In this document: piece by piece, positions 47,351 to 59,659 of the stretch
How the letters are laid out: each line of letters opens with the position of its first letter
How positions within the stretch are numbered: position 1 is the stretch's first letter
From: Omphiscola glabra
Taxonomy: Eukaryota > Mollusca > Gastropoda > Lymnaeidae
Assembly (NCBI GenBank): GCA_964017045.1
Contig: OZ024796.1
Coordinates: 20,111,510-20,175,509, forward strand
DNA length: 64,000 nt
Reading direction: 5' to 3'
The notes under the pieces: model-generated
Seen by the model: the letters and a program-made list of their open reading frames with translations, nothing else
Told to the model about the DNA's origin: nothing
Databases searched by the model: none
Translations under genes and position numbers: made by a program

Positions 47351-47753
47351 ATAAATGAAAAGACATCATTCGTGCAGTCCAAGAGTCTATTAACAACACA
47401 AATAAAAATATTTTCTGATAGTAAGACGTTATCAAAACACACATTAGACACGTCATGAATGTACTTTAAAGACCACCCGTCACCATAACTGTCTGCACAT
47501 TCAATGGAGTCAGCAGAAATAAGCAATGGAATCAATACGTTTGTTGACTCCTGTGGTGGTGGTAACACATGATTGAATGAATTTGAATCAATGACAGCTT
47601 TTTGAAAGAGACCAATGCCTTGTCAGAGATGATGATCTTCATGCTGTCAGGTCATATTTAAATAGTTTTTTTTTTCATTGTATGTCTTTGTTTTCTTGAT
47701 TCAGAAGTCATTAAATCATAAATCAGTTTAAATAAATTCTGCACACTCAGTTT

Positions 47754-47784
<31 letters not shown>

Positions 47785-47848
47785 GGTGTGAAACAAATGC
47801 CCAACGCTGGCCTAACCAAATGAAGCACCTGAATTTGATTACTTAGAC
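47351..47848. other. Intergenic, no gene assigned
   Basis: A minus-strand frame (47568 down to 47302) has no recognisable domain and runs into the 17-bp array. A G tract of about 25 bp lies at 47764-47788. Confidence 0.35.
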
Positions 47849-48593
47849 CAGTGGTCGGCCAACTCGTTAGTCAAAAGAGCCCAAAAAAAAGCAGAAGGAC
47901 GAATTTTTTTTTTTATATCCATTCTTTTCAAAAACCTGTCAAGAACCATGTTTTTCTGAGTCGGTTTAACTAACTACTAAACATTAAATTCAACCAAATA
48001 TAATAATACTGATTTTATTGACAAAAATACAAATCACGCAATAAATGTGACCTATGTCCTTGCGTTTAATGTGAACTCTGACCTTGCATGTAATGTGAAT
48101 TCTGACCTTGCATTTATTGTGAACTATGACCTTGCATTCAATGTGAACTATGACCTTGCATTCAATGTGAACTCTGACCTTGCATTTAATGTGAACCATG
48201 ACCTTGCATTTAATGTGAACCATGACCTTGCATTTAATGTGAACTATGACCTTGCATTTAATGTGAACCATGACCTTGCATTTATTGTGAACCATGACCT
48301 TGCATTCAATGTGAACTATGACCTTGCATTTAATGTGAACCATGACCTTGCATTTAATGTGAACTATGACCTTGTATTTCCTTAGAAAGTTTTGATAAGT
48401 CTGGTTTGTATGTCGTTGTCTTTAATTTCAAGCTGGATACCAGATTCTCATCAGTAAGACGATTTATCAATTTACTCTTGATGAGGTTCATACTTGAAAA
48501 TGATTGTTCGCATGAATACGTAGAGCCAAAGAGCCGTACTCAGGTCACTAAAGAGCCACTTACGTCTCGCGAGCCGCAGTTTGCCGATCACTG
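47849..48593. mobile_element. hAT-like MITE carrying a minisatellite
   Basis: Starts CAGTGGTCGGCCAACTCG and ends GCAGTTTGCCGATCACTG. Flanks ACTTAGAC (47841-47848) and ACTTTGAC (48594-48601) match at 7 of 8 positions. The interior holds the 24-bp array at 48045-48380. Confidence 0.85.
48045..48380. repeat. 24-bp minisatellite with TGACCTTG core, 14 copies
   Basis: Unit GAACTATGACCTTGCATTTA followed by ATGT. Every copy keeps TGACCTTGCAT, whose complement GCAAGGTCA is a nuclear-receptor extended half-site. The 24-bp period makes both strands open. Confidence 0.93.
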
Positions 48594-48812
48594 ACTTTGA
48601 CCTATTAGGATAGAGCGTCAACTCCACAATGGCAAGGTTTTCACAGTGACGTCCCCTTTTCTGAAGCGTGTTAAATTATGCCATTTTTTTGCCAATCTTC
48701 GATAAAATAAGTAGGTCACGCATCCATTTGGAATATTAAATACGGTTTATTTTCCATATTCTTGGCATTTTGGGGAAAATATGTTTAAAGTTTGTTTTAA
48801 ACGTCCAACCTG

Positions 48813-48975
48813 TGATGTACTTTTCAACATTAGATTCGTATAACTTGTAATGCACTTATCAACATTAGATTAGTCTAGCTTGTAATGTATACTTATCAAC
48901 ATTAGATTATAGTCTAGCTTGTAATGTACTTATCAACATTAGATTATAGTCTAGCTTGTAATGTATACTTATCAA
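48813..48975. repeat. About 38-bp minisatellite, 4-5 copies
   Basis: Unit CTTGTAATGTACTTATCAAC followed by ATTAGATTATAGTCTAG. Confidence 0.88.
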
Positions 48976-49125
48976 AATTAGATACGAGTTCTTTCTTATT
49001 TCTTTAAAAAGATTGGATTTCTTATTTCAGTTCTGTGCTCTTGGTCTTCACGAAAGTAAAGCCCCAACTCTCCGTTGTGTTAAAGGTTTGTTGTTTCAAA
49101 AGACACAGTTAATTTCATATATAGG

Positions 49126-50108
49126 CTTCGATGCTAACACAAGTGGTCTTTGACTTCGATGCTAACACAAGTGATCTTTGACTTCGATGCTAACACAAGT
49201 GATCTTTGACTTCGATGCTAACACAAGTGATCTTTGACTTCGATGCTAACACAAGTGATCTTTGACTTCGATGCTAACAAAAGTGATCTTTGACTTCGAT
49301 GCTAACACAAGTGATCTTTGACTTCAATGCTAACAAAAGTGATCTTTGACTTCAATGCTAACACAAGTGATCTTTGACTTCAATGCTAACACAAGTGATC
49401 TTTGACTTCAATGCTAACAAAAGGGATCTTTGACTTCGATGCTAACACAAGTGATCTTTGACTTCAATGCCAACAAAAGTGATCTTTGACTTCAATGCTA
49501 ACACAAGTGATCTTTGACTTCAATGCCAACAAAAGTGATCTTTGACTTCAATGCTAACAAAAGTGATGTTTGATTTCAATGCTAACAAACTTGATATTTG
49601 ACTTCAATGCTGATAAAAGGGATATTTGATTTAAATGCAAAAAATGATGATTGATTCAAATGCTAACAAAAGTGATCTTTGATTTCAATGCTAACAAAAG
49701 TGATATTTGACTTCAATGCCAACACAAGTGATCTTTGCCTTCAATGCCAACAAAAGTGATCTTTGACTTCAATGCCAACAAAAGTGATCTTTGACTTCAA
49801 TGCTAACAAAAGTGATATTTGACTTCAATGCTAACAGAAGTGATCTTTGACTTCAATGCTAACAAAAGTGATCTTTGACTTCAATGCTAACAAACTTGAT
49901 ATTTGACTTCAATGCTGATAAAAGGGATATTTGATTTCAATGCAAAAAAAAAAAAAAAGATGATTGATTCAAATGCTAACAAAAGTTATCTTTGATTTCA
50001 ATGCTAACAAAAGTGATCTTTGATTTCAATGCTAACAAAAGTGATCTTTGATTTCAATGCTAACAAAAGTGATCTTTGATTTCAATGCTAACAAAAGTGA
50101 TCTTTGAT
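49126..50108. repeat. 28-bp minisatellite ending at the DUF229 acceptor, about 34 copies
   Basis: Unit TGATCTTTGACTTCAATGCT followed by AACAAAAG. A 350-bp block is itself duplicated (both blocks carry the same GATGATTGATTC interruption). The last unit merges into TGATCTCTTTGAACAG, the putative splice acceptor ahead of the DUF229 start codon. Confidence 0.93.
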
Positions 50109-50154
50109 CTCTTTGAACAGAAATTTCAGCATCATTGAAGCACTACATAGCAAA

Positions 50155-51262
50155 ATGATTTATAAATTCAAGTATTTGTGTTTTAAAAAAAGACTTTTAA
50201 AAGTCTTTGCATCTGGAACTATGCTCCTCACTCTCATGATCATCTACCAAAGCTATGTTACAACTGACCTCGAATCTTACGTCGCATTTCTCGCTCCCAA
50301 TTCTGTCCTGGACACCTCCCAAGCATGCATCCACCCATCACTTAACATCAATGACCCGAGCATGATGAGATTCTACATAAAAAGGAAGAGAGTGATTTGC
50401 AGGGGCGAAACCAACTGGGTCGAAGTGCACAATGGGACGATCGTGTTCTCTCACCAAGCTGTATCGGACCAAGTTGGATTTAATTGTGATTATTATCCAT
50501 TAATAAGAGGACCAGGTGACGACAACATCTCCTACGGAGAGCCCATTCTCAATGTGGAGCATGGCACGCCACTGGTATCAGATTTCTTTAAAATCAATTG
50601 CATTTCAAACGTGAAAGGCACCAGGTACACGAATATTCACGCTGGCGTCCATCACAATCGCACAATAAAAAGAAGGTTACAAAAAAACGAAGCCTCCAAA
50701 AGACGGTCAAGGGCTGTCCATAGCTTTCTTGGGCTTTGACTCAATGTCTAGAATGTCTTGGCTGCGACGCATGCCACTGACCAGAAAGTATATGATAGAA
50801 ACGATGAAAGCTATTGAGCTGGAAAGTTACAACATTGTTGGAGACGGAACACCGGCGGCACTCCTTCCCATCCTAACAGGTAAACACGAAACTGAACTTC
50901 CGGAAGCGCGGAGAAGCGTCAACCATTCGCAGTCCGTTGATCAGTTTCCTTGGCTGTGGAAAGACTTCCATAAAAACGGCTACGTCACTTCCTGGGCTGA
51001 TGCAGAAGTTGAAATAGCGCCTTTCAACTACCGCCTCAAAGGTTTCGAGCATGCGCCAACGGACTATTTTATGAGACCCTTCTACCTGGCCGTTGACCCC
51101 ACGTACAGAGGCTACTCTCGATATTGCCACGGGTCACTGCCCAAGCACGTCGTGTGGTTGAACTGGTTCCGTGACATCATGTACATGTACAAGCGTGATC
51201 CCAAGTTCATGGTACACTTCTACACGCCACTCAGCCACGATGACAATAACCTCATAACAATG
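50155..51262 (+). CDS. DUF229 gene exon 1
   Basis: 1108 nt, one more than a multiple of three, matching a single extra A. It ends at ATG (Met) before GTGAGT. The stretch ESYNIVGDGTPAALLPILTG followed by KHETELPEAR is characteristic of the family. A possible upstream acceptor (GAACAG at 50115-50120) implies a separate 5' exon that I cannot locate. Confidence 0.85.
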
Positions 51263-54200
51263 GTGAGTGTTTTTCTATGAATGTGTATCAGATTTTTTAT
51301 CTTGCTTACTGTATTCGTTAAATTTTAAATATAAATAAACTAGGGCTTAACGTGTGCAGGCTCTTTGACACCGGGTTCGGATATTTGAATAAAGTAACGT
51401 GTGGTCAAAGTGTTACTTTTATAGATGTCTCGTTTACTTTCATTCATTTTTTTCTGGTGCATTTTCTCATTAAGCTGACACCAAGATCGGCTGCGCTATT
51501 AGGGTGTGGCTAATTTATAAATGGCCTCAATTGACCTGGATTACTAACTAACTCAAATATATAGTCTGTATTATTATTATTAGAATTATGTCGAATTATG
51601 TAAAAATATCGAGAAAGAAATATAATGTGCAAGTCCGTTCGAGAAGTATCTATGAAACAGGCTATATATATAAACCCCTAGAGAGATTGAGAGACGAGAG
51701 ATATTTTTGAGCGTGCGCTATTTTTGCTATAGAGCTTTGCCACGAGACAGAGATTTGTTTGGTGTGTGTGTTTGTAGATTCCTTTTCGCTATTGTACCTT
51801 TTTTTACAATGTTTGTATCTTCTTCAACATTGTACTGGTACAAGCCAGTTATTATTCTGTCGGTCAATAGCTTTAATTCTATTTCTTTTGATTTTGTAAT
51901 TTATAATTAACATAATAACATTTATTAATTGTAATTAGCCCTGGTTTGAGTATCGTTTTTGTATTTAACATATGGTATCGTCTTTTGTTGTGCACTGTTT
52001 TAGAACGAGCCATAAATGAGTGATTAATTTCTCCATACTGATAACAGTACGTAACAGTTACAAGAAAGAAAGCTTTTTGAAATGTATGTGAGCAACAATC
52101 GCTTAACTTGTATGAACACAGTGGCTTATCGAGGGGTGTGTGGACCGCACCGGGTTATACCATCCCAGAAGGTGACACCAAATTTTTAAAAAATTGCATA
52201 TTTACAGAGCACACACTGTTTGCACTAAACCGAATTTCGTAAAAGAATAACCGGCCACAGGACAATATTCCACACACGTAACCAATCCAAATGTGTGCTT
52301 TATTATATTTCAAGGTTGATGTGTCAGAAATGAGGTAACCCTATAATTAGGTCAGAAAAAACACAATTTTTTACCACGATTCAAAACCGAATGAAGTATG
52401 GTTACTATCTTAAGTGACAGGAAGATGTATATATATATATATCATGTCATTGCGTCACCATAAAAAGATAGCATGTTTCGTCTAAGTACATAAATCGACT
52501 CGGTAAAAATTTAAAAACGTTAACAAATTACTTATATATAGTGTTTAAAAAGTAATATTTTAAAATATGTTCTTATATCTTTTAATAAATTATATAAATT
52601 TATTGAAATTAAATATTTTTTAAAAACTGAATATATCGAATCCCAGATATACTCAAAAATTAATATTTTCGCCGATCGGCCATTAGCACTGCCTCTTAAC
52701 ATTTGAGCACGATTGTCATATAGCACACGGTCTTTTACATGCTGACTGTGATATCATGTTTATCTACCTGAGGAAGTTAATCTTACAGGGCAGTATCTGC
52801 GTCACTTGGTGGAAAATGTTATTGAATAGGCAATTTTAAAATCAAACCAATATGAAATTTCGGTAGAGAGAAGATTAAGGTTTAGGAAGAGAAAGGCAGG
52901 AGAAAAAATAATAGATGTTAGACTCTCTCTGCGAGGAGAAAATAGTAGAGAGATGCTGGAGTGTATTGGTCGCTTTCATTCTGAACCCCAGATCAGTTCA
53001 TTAACGATCAAGGAAGTAGCAGATATGTTTAGGGGTGTTCAACCCAAGTGAAGAAGAGTTACTGGTGTCCGTTCCAAAATTAAACTCTTGCTATGACGAG
53101 TTATCAAAAGAGGAACTTTTAAAAGAAATTCCAAAGCTTAGAAGACATCTAAAGGCAGATGAAATTGGATTTCACTAGGTCACTGATCATTATTTGAAGT
53201 TTTGAAATTCGTATCTGAACGGGACACAAAGTTTTGGACTCGTCAGTATTTGATTTTTGCAATTCATAGCTGAATGAGACTTCCTAGAATCTCCTCCAAT
53301 ACTCACAATCTCCTCCAATACTCACAATCTCATCAAATACTCACAATCTCATCAAATACTCACAATCTCATCCAATACTCACAATCTCATCCAATACTCA
53401 CAATCTCCTCCAATACTCACAATCTCATCAAATACTCACAATCTCATCAAATACTCACAATCTCATCCAATACTCACAATCTCATCCAATACTCACAATC
53501 TCTTCCAATACTCACAATCTCATCCAATACTCACAATCTCTTTCAATACTCACAATCTCATCAAATACTCACAATCTCATCCAATACTCACAATCTCCTC
53601 CAATACTCACAATCTCTTCCAATACTCACAATCTCATCCAATACTCACAATCTCTTCCAATACTCACAATCTCATCCAATACTCACAATCTCATCCAATA
53701 CTCACAATCTCCTCCAATACTCACAATCTCTTCCAATACTCACAATCTCATCCAATACTCACAATCTCCTCCAATACTCACAATCTCCTCCAATACTCAC
53801 AATCTCATCAAATACTCACAATCTCATCCAATACTCACAATCTCATCCAATACTCACAATCTCATCCAATACTCACAATCTCATCCAATACTCACAATCT
53901 CTTCCAATACTCACAATCTCATCAAACACTCACAATCTCATCCAATACTCACAATCTCATCCAATACTCACAATCTCTTCCAATACTCACAATCTCATCC
54001 AATACTCACAATCTCTTCCGATACTCACAATCTCATCCAATACTCACAATCTCTTCCAATACTCACAATCTCTTCCAATACTCACAATCTCATCCAATAC
54101 TCACAATCTCTTCCAATACTCACAATCTCTTCCAATACTCACAATCTCATCAAATACTCACAATCTCCTCCAATACTCACAATCTCCTCCAATACTCACA

Positions 54201-57200
54201 ATCTCTTCCAATACTCACAATCTCATCAAATACTCACAATCTCATCAAATACTCACAATCTCTTCCAATACTCACAATCTCTTCCAATACTCACAATCTC
54301 TTCCAATACTCACAATCTCTTCCAATACTCACAATCTCATCCAATACTCACAATCTCTTCCAATACTCACAATCTCTTCCAATACTCACAATCTCATCCA
54401 ATACTCACAATCTCATCCAATACTCACAATCTCTTCCAATACTCACAATCTCTTCCAATACTCACAATCTCTTCAAATACTCACAATCTCATCCAATACT
54501 CACAATCTCTTCCAATACTCACAATCTCTTCCAATACTCACAATCTCATCCAATACTCACAATCTCTTCCAATACTCACAATCTCTTCCAATACTCACAA
54601 TCTCATCAAATACTCACAATCTCCTCCAATACTCACAATCTCATCAAATACTCACAATCTCCTCCAATACTCACAATCTCTTCCAATACTCACAATCTCT
54701 TCCAATACTCACAATCTCATCCAATACTCACAATCTCTTCCAATACTCACAATCTCTTCCAATACTCACAATCTCATCAAATACTCACAATCTCCTCCAA
54801 TACTCACAATCTCTTCAAATACTCACAATCTCCTCCAATACTCACAATCTCATCAAATACTCACAATCTCTTCCAATACTCACAATCTCCTCCAATACTC
54901 ACAATCTCATCAAATACTCACAATCTCTTCCAGTACTCACAATCTCATCAAATACTCACAATCTCATCAAATACTCACAATCTCATCCAATACTCACAAT
55001 CTCATCAAATACTCACAATCTCATCAAATACTCACAATCTCATCAAATACTCACAATCTCATCAAATACTCACAATCTCATCAAATACTCACAATCTCAT
55101 CAAATACTCACAATCTCATCAAATACTCACAATCTCATCAAATACTCACAATCTCATCAAATACTCACAATCTCATCAAATACTCACAATCTCATCAAAT
55201 ACTCACAATCTCTTCCAATACTCACAATCTCATCAAATACTCACAATCTCATCAAATACTCACAATCTCATCAAATACTCACAATCTCATCAAATACTCA
55301 CAATCTCATCAAATACTCACAATCTCATCAAATACTCACAATCTCTTCCAATACTCACAATCTCATCAAATACTCACAATCTCATCAAATACTCACAATC
55401 TCATCAAATACTCACAATCTCATCAACTACTCACAATCTCTTCCAATACTCACAATCTCATCAAATACTCACAATCTCATCAAATACTCACAATCTCTTC
55501 CAATACTCACAATCTCATCAAATACTCACAATCTCATCAAATACTCACAATCTCATCCAATACTCACAATCTCTTCCAATACTCACAATCTCTTCCAATA
55601 CTCACAATCTCTTCCAATACTCACAATCTCATCAAATACTCACAATCTCATCAAATACTCACAATCTCATCAAATACTCACAATCTCTTCCAATACTCAC
55701 AATCTCCTCCAATACTCACAATCTCATCAAATACTCACAATCTCATCAAATACTCACAATCTCATCAAATACTCACAATCTCATCAAATATTACGATATA
55801 TGTGTCTGTGGCTTCATGTGAGTGGAACTTTTCAAAAATAAGGCTTATCAAGAACTATTTACGATCAACCATGGTACAGTCAAGTCTTTCTGACCTGACT
55901 CTAATATCAATGAAAGTGATACGGTGAAGGATATTGGTTTTGATAAAGTCATTGACAGTTTTGCAATTTTGAAGACCAGGAAAGGAATATTTTAAATAAA
56001 GTAAATTTAATGTAAAAATAATTATAACTTAACGTTGTTACAGTTCTTAGATATGTATACCTCCTGACCTTCAATTAATTTGTGTTTGTTCTTGTCATTT
56101 TTATACTGAGCACTCATTTTAACAAGAAGAAATCCATCGTGGAAGTCGGGGGGAGAGGGGTGACACCATGAGTTTACCGCATCGGGTGACACCAACCTTA
56201 GCTACGCCACTGACGGTCAACACAAACATTAACTTAACTGTATGGTCAACAAAAACTTTCGCTTAAATTGTATGGTCAAAACTCCTTTGCTGAAAATGCA
56301 TCATGTGAAAGAAAATATATGAAGTTTGAAAGAATGTTTCTTCTAATCGATTTTCACTCATAGATGGGAAGTTTGAATTGAAGACACCGGAATGCCAGTG
56401 AGAGGAATATCAAAAACACATTTGTTTGCGTGCTCATCATGCTACACTAAAACAAATTAATCACATTGAAGATGAACGTGTGCCACCGATTTTTAGCTAT
56501 ATGTGACATAGTGAACATTTGGATACACGAGGTAAAGCCCAATGTATATGGCCTGCTGTATTTAATTTCACATTTCTCTTGTACCTTTAAGTTTGATATA
56601 TATATAGAGTTAATCTTACCAACAAAAAATCAACAACACAACAAAAAAAACAACAACACGTAGTGTAAGGGCTTAAATCTTGACAAAGGCATGACCAAGA
56701 GAAGCGATAAGACCTTTTCTGTTCAATAATCACCGTCAAATCGATAAGCATGCAATCGAACAATGAGACCATTATGGAATTTCAGTATGTGGGAAAATAA
56801 GGTTTAAGGTGATCCACGGGGGAAAATATCGATATTTATATAATTATGATCAAAAATGAGTTTATGGTGAATTTTACTAGATAAACATCTAAGGAACATT
56901 TTGGTTTTACCATTTTCATAAAAAATTAATTTAAAGTTGTTAAAAATGTATTATAAAGTAGTATGGTAAGAGTAAATTTCGATTTCGGGGGCAAAATTCG
57001 GGCTCCAACAGACCCTTAAGCACCCTTCGCTTTTATAGTATAATTACAACGGAATGTAGACATATTTGGTATCGATCGAAAGCTTAGCCTATCTAATCGG
57101 TAATGGTATCGCCCACTAAAATGTCCAGAAATAAGCCTGGCGGTAGTTCTTTGTTCTGCAAACCCTACAAAGTTTCGTTCAAACACATTTTCTCATTGGC

Positions 57201-59621
57201 CGAGATTTAAATTTTCATTTATCCGCAATTATCATTGGTCGGCTAATTTTAGATTTGACCGAAATGTCTACGATCTATCCCACAATGCAATTCCCGTCTT
57301 CCAAAATCATCGGAATTATTTCGTCTAGTTAGAATAACCTTTTATCGGTCGATCAACTTTACTATTTGAGTCATATATGTCATTTGTAGATGCTCCAATA
57401 ATTGTAATGCGGTAAGCTGGGTGTCATTTTTTTTAACAACTGTACTATTAATGAGTGTGCAAAGTTTCATTATGATATTGAGAAACATTTTGATGTTGAT
57501 ACATTTTGCGTAACGGTCACTTTTGGTATAAAATTATATATTTTTTTGCAATAAAAGTCAAAAATATTTTTTAAAAATAAACTACTCAGTTTTTTTGGGG
57601 TCGTTCTATTGGTTCTATAGTCGTTAGTATATACTAAAACATAATTTTAATTCAAGAAACATAGAAAAATATTTTTTTGACCCATGGACCACCTTTTAAG
57701 AACAAAATGGAAGGGCAGCAATCAAGAGACCCAGTAGTCACTTTGCAAGAAGAAAAAACAAGTGGGTGATACGTTTGAGGCTGTTTAAGATAAGAATCGA
57801 CCAAAGGTGACCGAGGAAAGGCTACCGGTGTTTTCCCAAACTGAAAATCATTATTAGGATTTATCTGAAAGTGACGTTTTAGTAGAAATTCCAAAGGCTG
57901 CGATTTGGAAGATTTGTTGGGCAGGCATTGTTGGCAAAGGGTCTCACAACGGAGGAAGAAGTATTCATAGTTAAAAATAAAGGGGAATGGTGCATATATG
58001 CAAAGGTTTCTATTGCAAGGAATGAAGCTAAAAGCCGCCTACAATTCAAATGTGTGACATTTGTAACAACATAAGCCTTTTGAATCGTAAATAACACAGA
58101 CATTAACAATACAGAACCTAACGTGCGTCTCGCAACCGGGGCAGTGTGGAGCGGGACAAAGGTGACGAAATTACATGCTATCTTTTTATGGTCACGCAAT
58201 GACATGCTCTTTTGTTTTGGATTGACTAAACAATAAAGATGATGTAGTGCAAACAAAAAGTTTGCCAAATATAAAAATTATGAAACAGCACAACCTTTTG
58301 GTAACAACCAAAACTTAAGGATGTTTAAGAATTACAGGGATAGACCTACAGTGGTCAGTGTTACAATTACAGAGATGTACACAGAGTTACCATTGTTACA
58401 ACTACAGAGAGTTACCTACGGAATAATTACAGACGACCAAAAAAGAAGAACTATGTTTCAGAATCATGAGAAATTGCCTGAAGTCCACACTTTGAGGAAT
58501 TATGGATTTGATTAAAAAAAAGATTTTATTTATCATAATCTTGATCAAACTGAAGATATTGGTGTACGAATAATATTTTAATGATGTTGTGCTCTTTATT
58601 CACATCATGGAATAAACGGATATATTTCATTTATTTTTAAAATAAATAATTTATCACATTTATTAAGTCAAATCTCGCTTATTTTAGTCTATTTATAAGT
58701 TATCATAAATATTTATTTTTGTAATATTAACCATAAGCCAAACAACTGTTAACTATTTTTTATTTTGTTAACCAGGCTGACGAAGATCTTCAGATGATGC
58801 TGGAGCACTTGGAAGACAACGGTTACCTCAACAATACGTTACTGGTCATTATGGCGGACCACGGGGCCAGATTTGCTGACGTCAGAAGAACTCTGTCCGG
58901 AAAACTGGAGGAGCGGATGCCATACGTCAGTTTCCGGTTCCCGCCCTGGTTTGAAGATAAATATCCAGACATCGTGCAGAACGTGAGAACCAATGCGTAT
59001 AGACTCACAACCCCATTTGATATACACGAGACATTTAAAGAGGTTCTCACATTTACAGGGGGCGGTGTGGGAAATGTTGAAAACCGTGGGATAAGTCTGT
59101 TTAAGGAGATTCCCAAATCTCGCACGTGTGCGCACGGTGACGTTGCACCACATTGGTGCGCATGTCTCTCATGGCATGCGGTCAATCCTTACAGTGACAT
59201 CGGTAAGAGAGTTCTCCAAACGGCGATAGACAATATCAACAGTTTTACAGCGCCGTATCGATCAGACTGTGTGGAACTGACCATTGGTCAAGTCACTGCG
59301 GTCAGTAAACACATGTTGAGGGAAGAGGTGCTGAGATTTTCAGAGACGACGGGAGACAGGGGGGACACGCCCATCATGTCCGACGGGTATATACCCCTCA
59401 ACAAAGCAATCTACCAGGTGACATTCTTCACAGAACCAGGTCATGGAGAGTTCGAAATCACACTGGAGCATCTGGTGTACGTGGACCAGATAACATTGAA
59501 CCCCAAGGCCATAAGTCGCATCAATAAATACGGCAGTGATCCTGCGTGCATACTGGACAAGAACCGTGAGATCAGACAGTTTTGTTACTGTAACAATAAT
59601 AGCCTATCAAATAGTCGGTAA
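50155..59621 (+). CDS. DUF229 (PF02995) membrane protein, 2 exons, 1-nt frameshift
   Basis: Member of an animal family with the alkaline-phosphatase/sulfatase fold; biochemical role not established. Exon 1 is 50155-51262 and exon 2 is 58776-59621, joined in phase 0 (donor GTGAGT, acceptor TTAACCAG). The ATG at 50155 is followed by a basic stretch and a signal-anchor helix (about residues 16-34, TMLLTLMIIYQSYV), giving a type II topology. GFDSMSR near residue 193 and VIMADHG near residue 397 are the expected nucleophile and metal-site regions. Sequons such as HNGT and DNIS fit a lumenal domain. The frame changes once at a run of seven A (50681-50687): RTIKRRL is read in one frame and GLSIAFLGFDSMSR in the next. 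Removing one base gives about 650 residues, a normal length. This is either an assembly indel or a recent lesion. TTG-initiated readings further upstream are not needed. Confidence 0.85.
51417..52056 (+). mobile_element. Solo-LTR-like element, copy 1
   Basis: Flanked by GTTAC on both sides (51412-51416 and 52057-52061), a perfect 5-bp target duplication. It contains a TATA box (GCTATATATATAAACCCC) about 245 bp in, followed by AGAGAGATTGAGAG, and ends near GAACGAGCCATAAATG..GTACGTAACA. It is homologous, in inverted orientation, to 59826-60415. In the DUF229 intron. Confidence 0.6.
52119..56212 (+). mobile_element. Decayed hAT transposon with embedded satellite
   Basis: Left end CAGTGGCTTATCGAGGGG, right end complement CAGTGGCGTAGCTAAGG. 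Plus-strand transposase pieces remain. Around 52862-53040 is an open stretch with ECIGRFHSEPQISSLTIKE. 53050-53178 reads ELSKEELLKEIPKLRRHLKA. 55802-55996 is a hAT C-terminal dimerisation domain (VSVASCEWNFSKIRLIKNYL, then ESDTVKDIGFDKVIDSFAIL), broken by one frameshift. The 2.5-kb 19-bp satellite lies between the second and third pieces. No target duplication survives. Confidence 0.8.
53284..55792. repeat. 19-bp satellite, about 130 copies
   Basis: Unit CTCATCCAATACTCACAAT with variants CTCATCAAAT, CTCTTCCAAT and CTCCTCCAAT. A 19-bp period reads all three frames in turn and happens to lack stops, giving a spurious 855-codon frame. Variant composition shifts along the array (mixed on the left, mainly CATCAAAT on the right). 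Confidence 0.97.
56213..57650. other. Intron sequence, possible transposon 5' part
   Basis: No exon seen. 56780-57600 reads like the non-coding end of an unplaced DNA transposon (GGTGATCCACGGGGGAAAAT near 56810). Confidence 0.35.
57652..58160 (-). pseudogene. Cys-rich coding relic, family unknown
   Basis: On the minus strand a frame reads CPAPHCPGCETHVRFCIVN and CCYKCHTFEL, then a TAG, then PCNRNLCIYAPFP, RCETLCQQCLPNKSS and on to CPSILFLKGGPWVKK. The spacing of Cys and His suggests zinc-binding knuckles. It lies in the DUF229 intron in antisense. Probably transposase- or transposon-derived, but I do not recognise the family. Confidence 0.3.
58269..58775. other. End of DUF229 intron
   Basis: AT-rich. 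A plus-strand 64-codon frame (58321-58515) has no recognisable domain. It ends in TATTTTGTTAACCAG, the acceptor of exon 2. Confidence 0.45.
58776..59621 (+). CDS. DUF229 gene exon 2
   Basis: Starts GCTGACGAAGAT (ADEDLQMMLEHLEDNGYLNN) and runs uninterrupted to TAA at 59619. It contains the metal-site motif ADHG, then RMPYVSFRFPPWF and a Cys-containing tail typical of the family (SRTCAHGDVAPHWCACL). Confidence 0.9.
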   Translation, partial: ADEDLQMMLEHLEDNGYLNNTLLVIMADHGARFADVRRTLSGKLEERMPYVSFRFPPWFEDKYPDIVQNVRTNAYRLTTPFDIHETFKEVLTFTGGGVGNVENRGISLFKEIPKSRTCAHGDVAPHWCACLSWHAVNPYSDIGKRVLQTAIDNINSFTAPYRSDCVELTIGQVTAVSKHMLREEVLRFSETTGDRGDTPIMSDGYIPLNKAIYQVTFFTEPGHGEFEITLEHLVYVDQITLNPKAISRINKYGSDPACILDKNREIRQFCYCNNNSLSNSR

Positions 59622-59659
59622 CAGTGTTTACAAAGGATAACAAACTTTACTGTAGACTA

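Noticed and set aside
50104..50154. DUF229 start at 50104
   Set aside because: That reading starts at TTG and includes the repeat edge and a likely splice acceptor; the ATG at 50155 gives the usual signal-anchor layout.
53274..55841. 855-codon plus-strand frame as a repeat protein
   Set aside because: It is the 19-bp satellite read in three frames in turn; absence of stops is a property of the unit, and the flanks are transposase relic.
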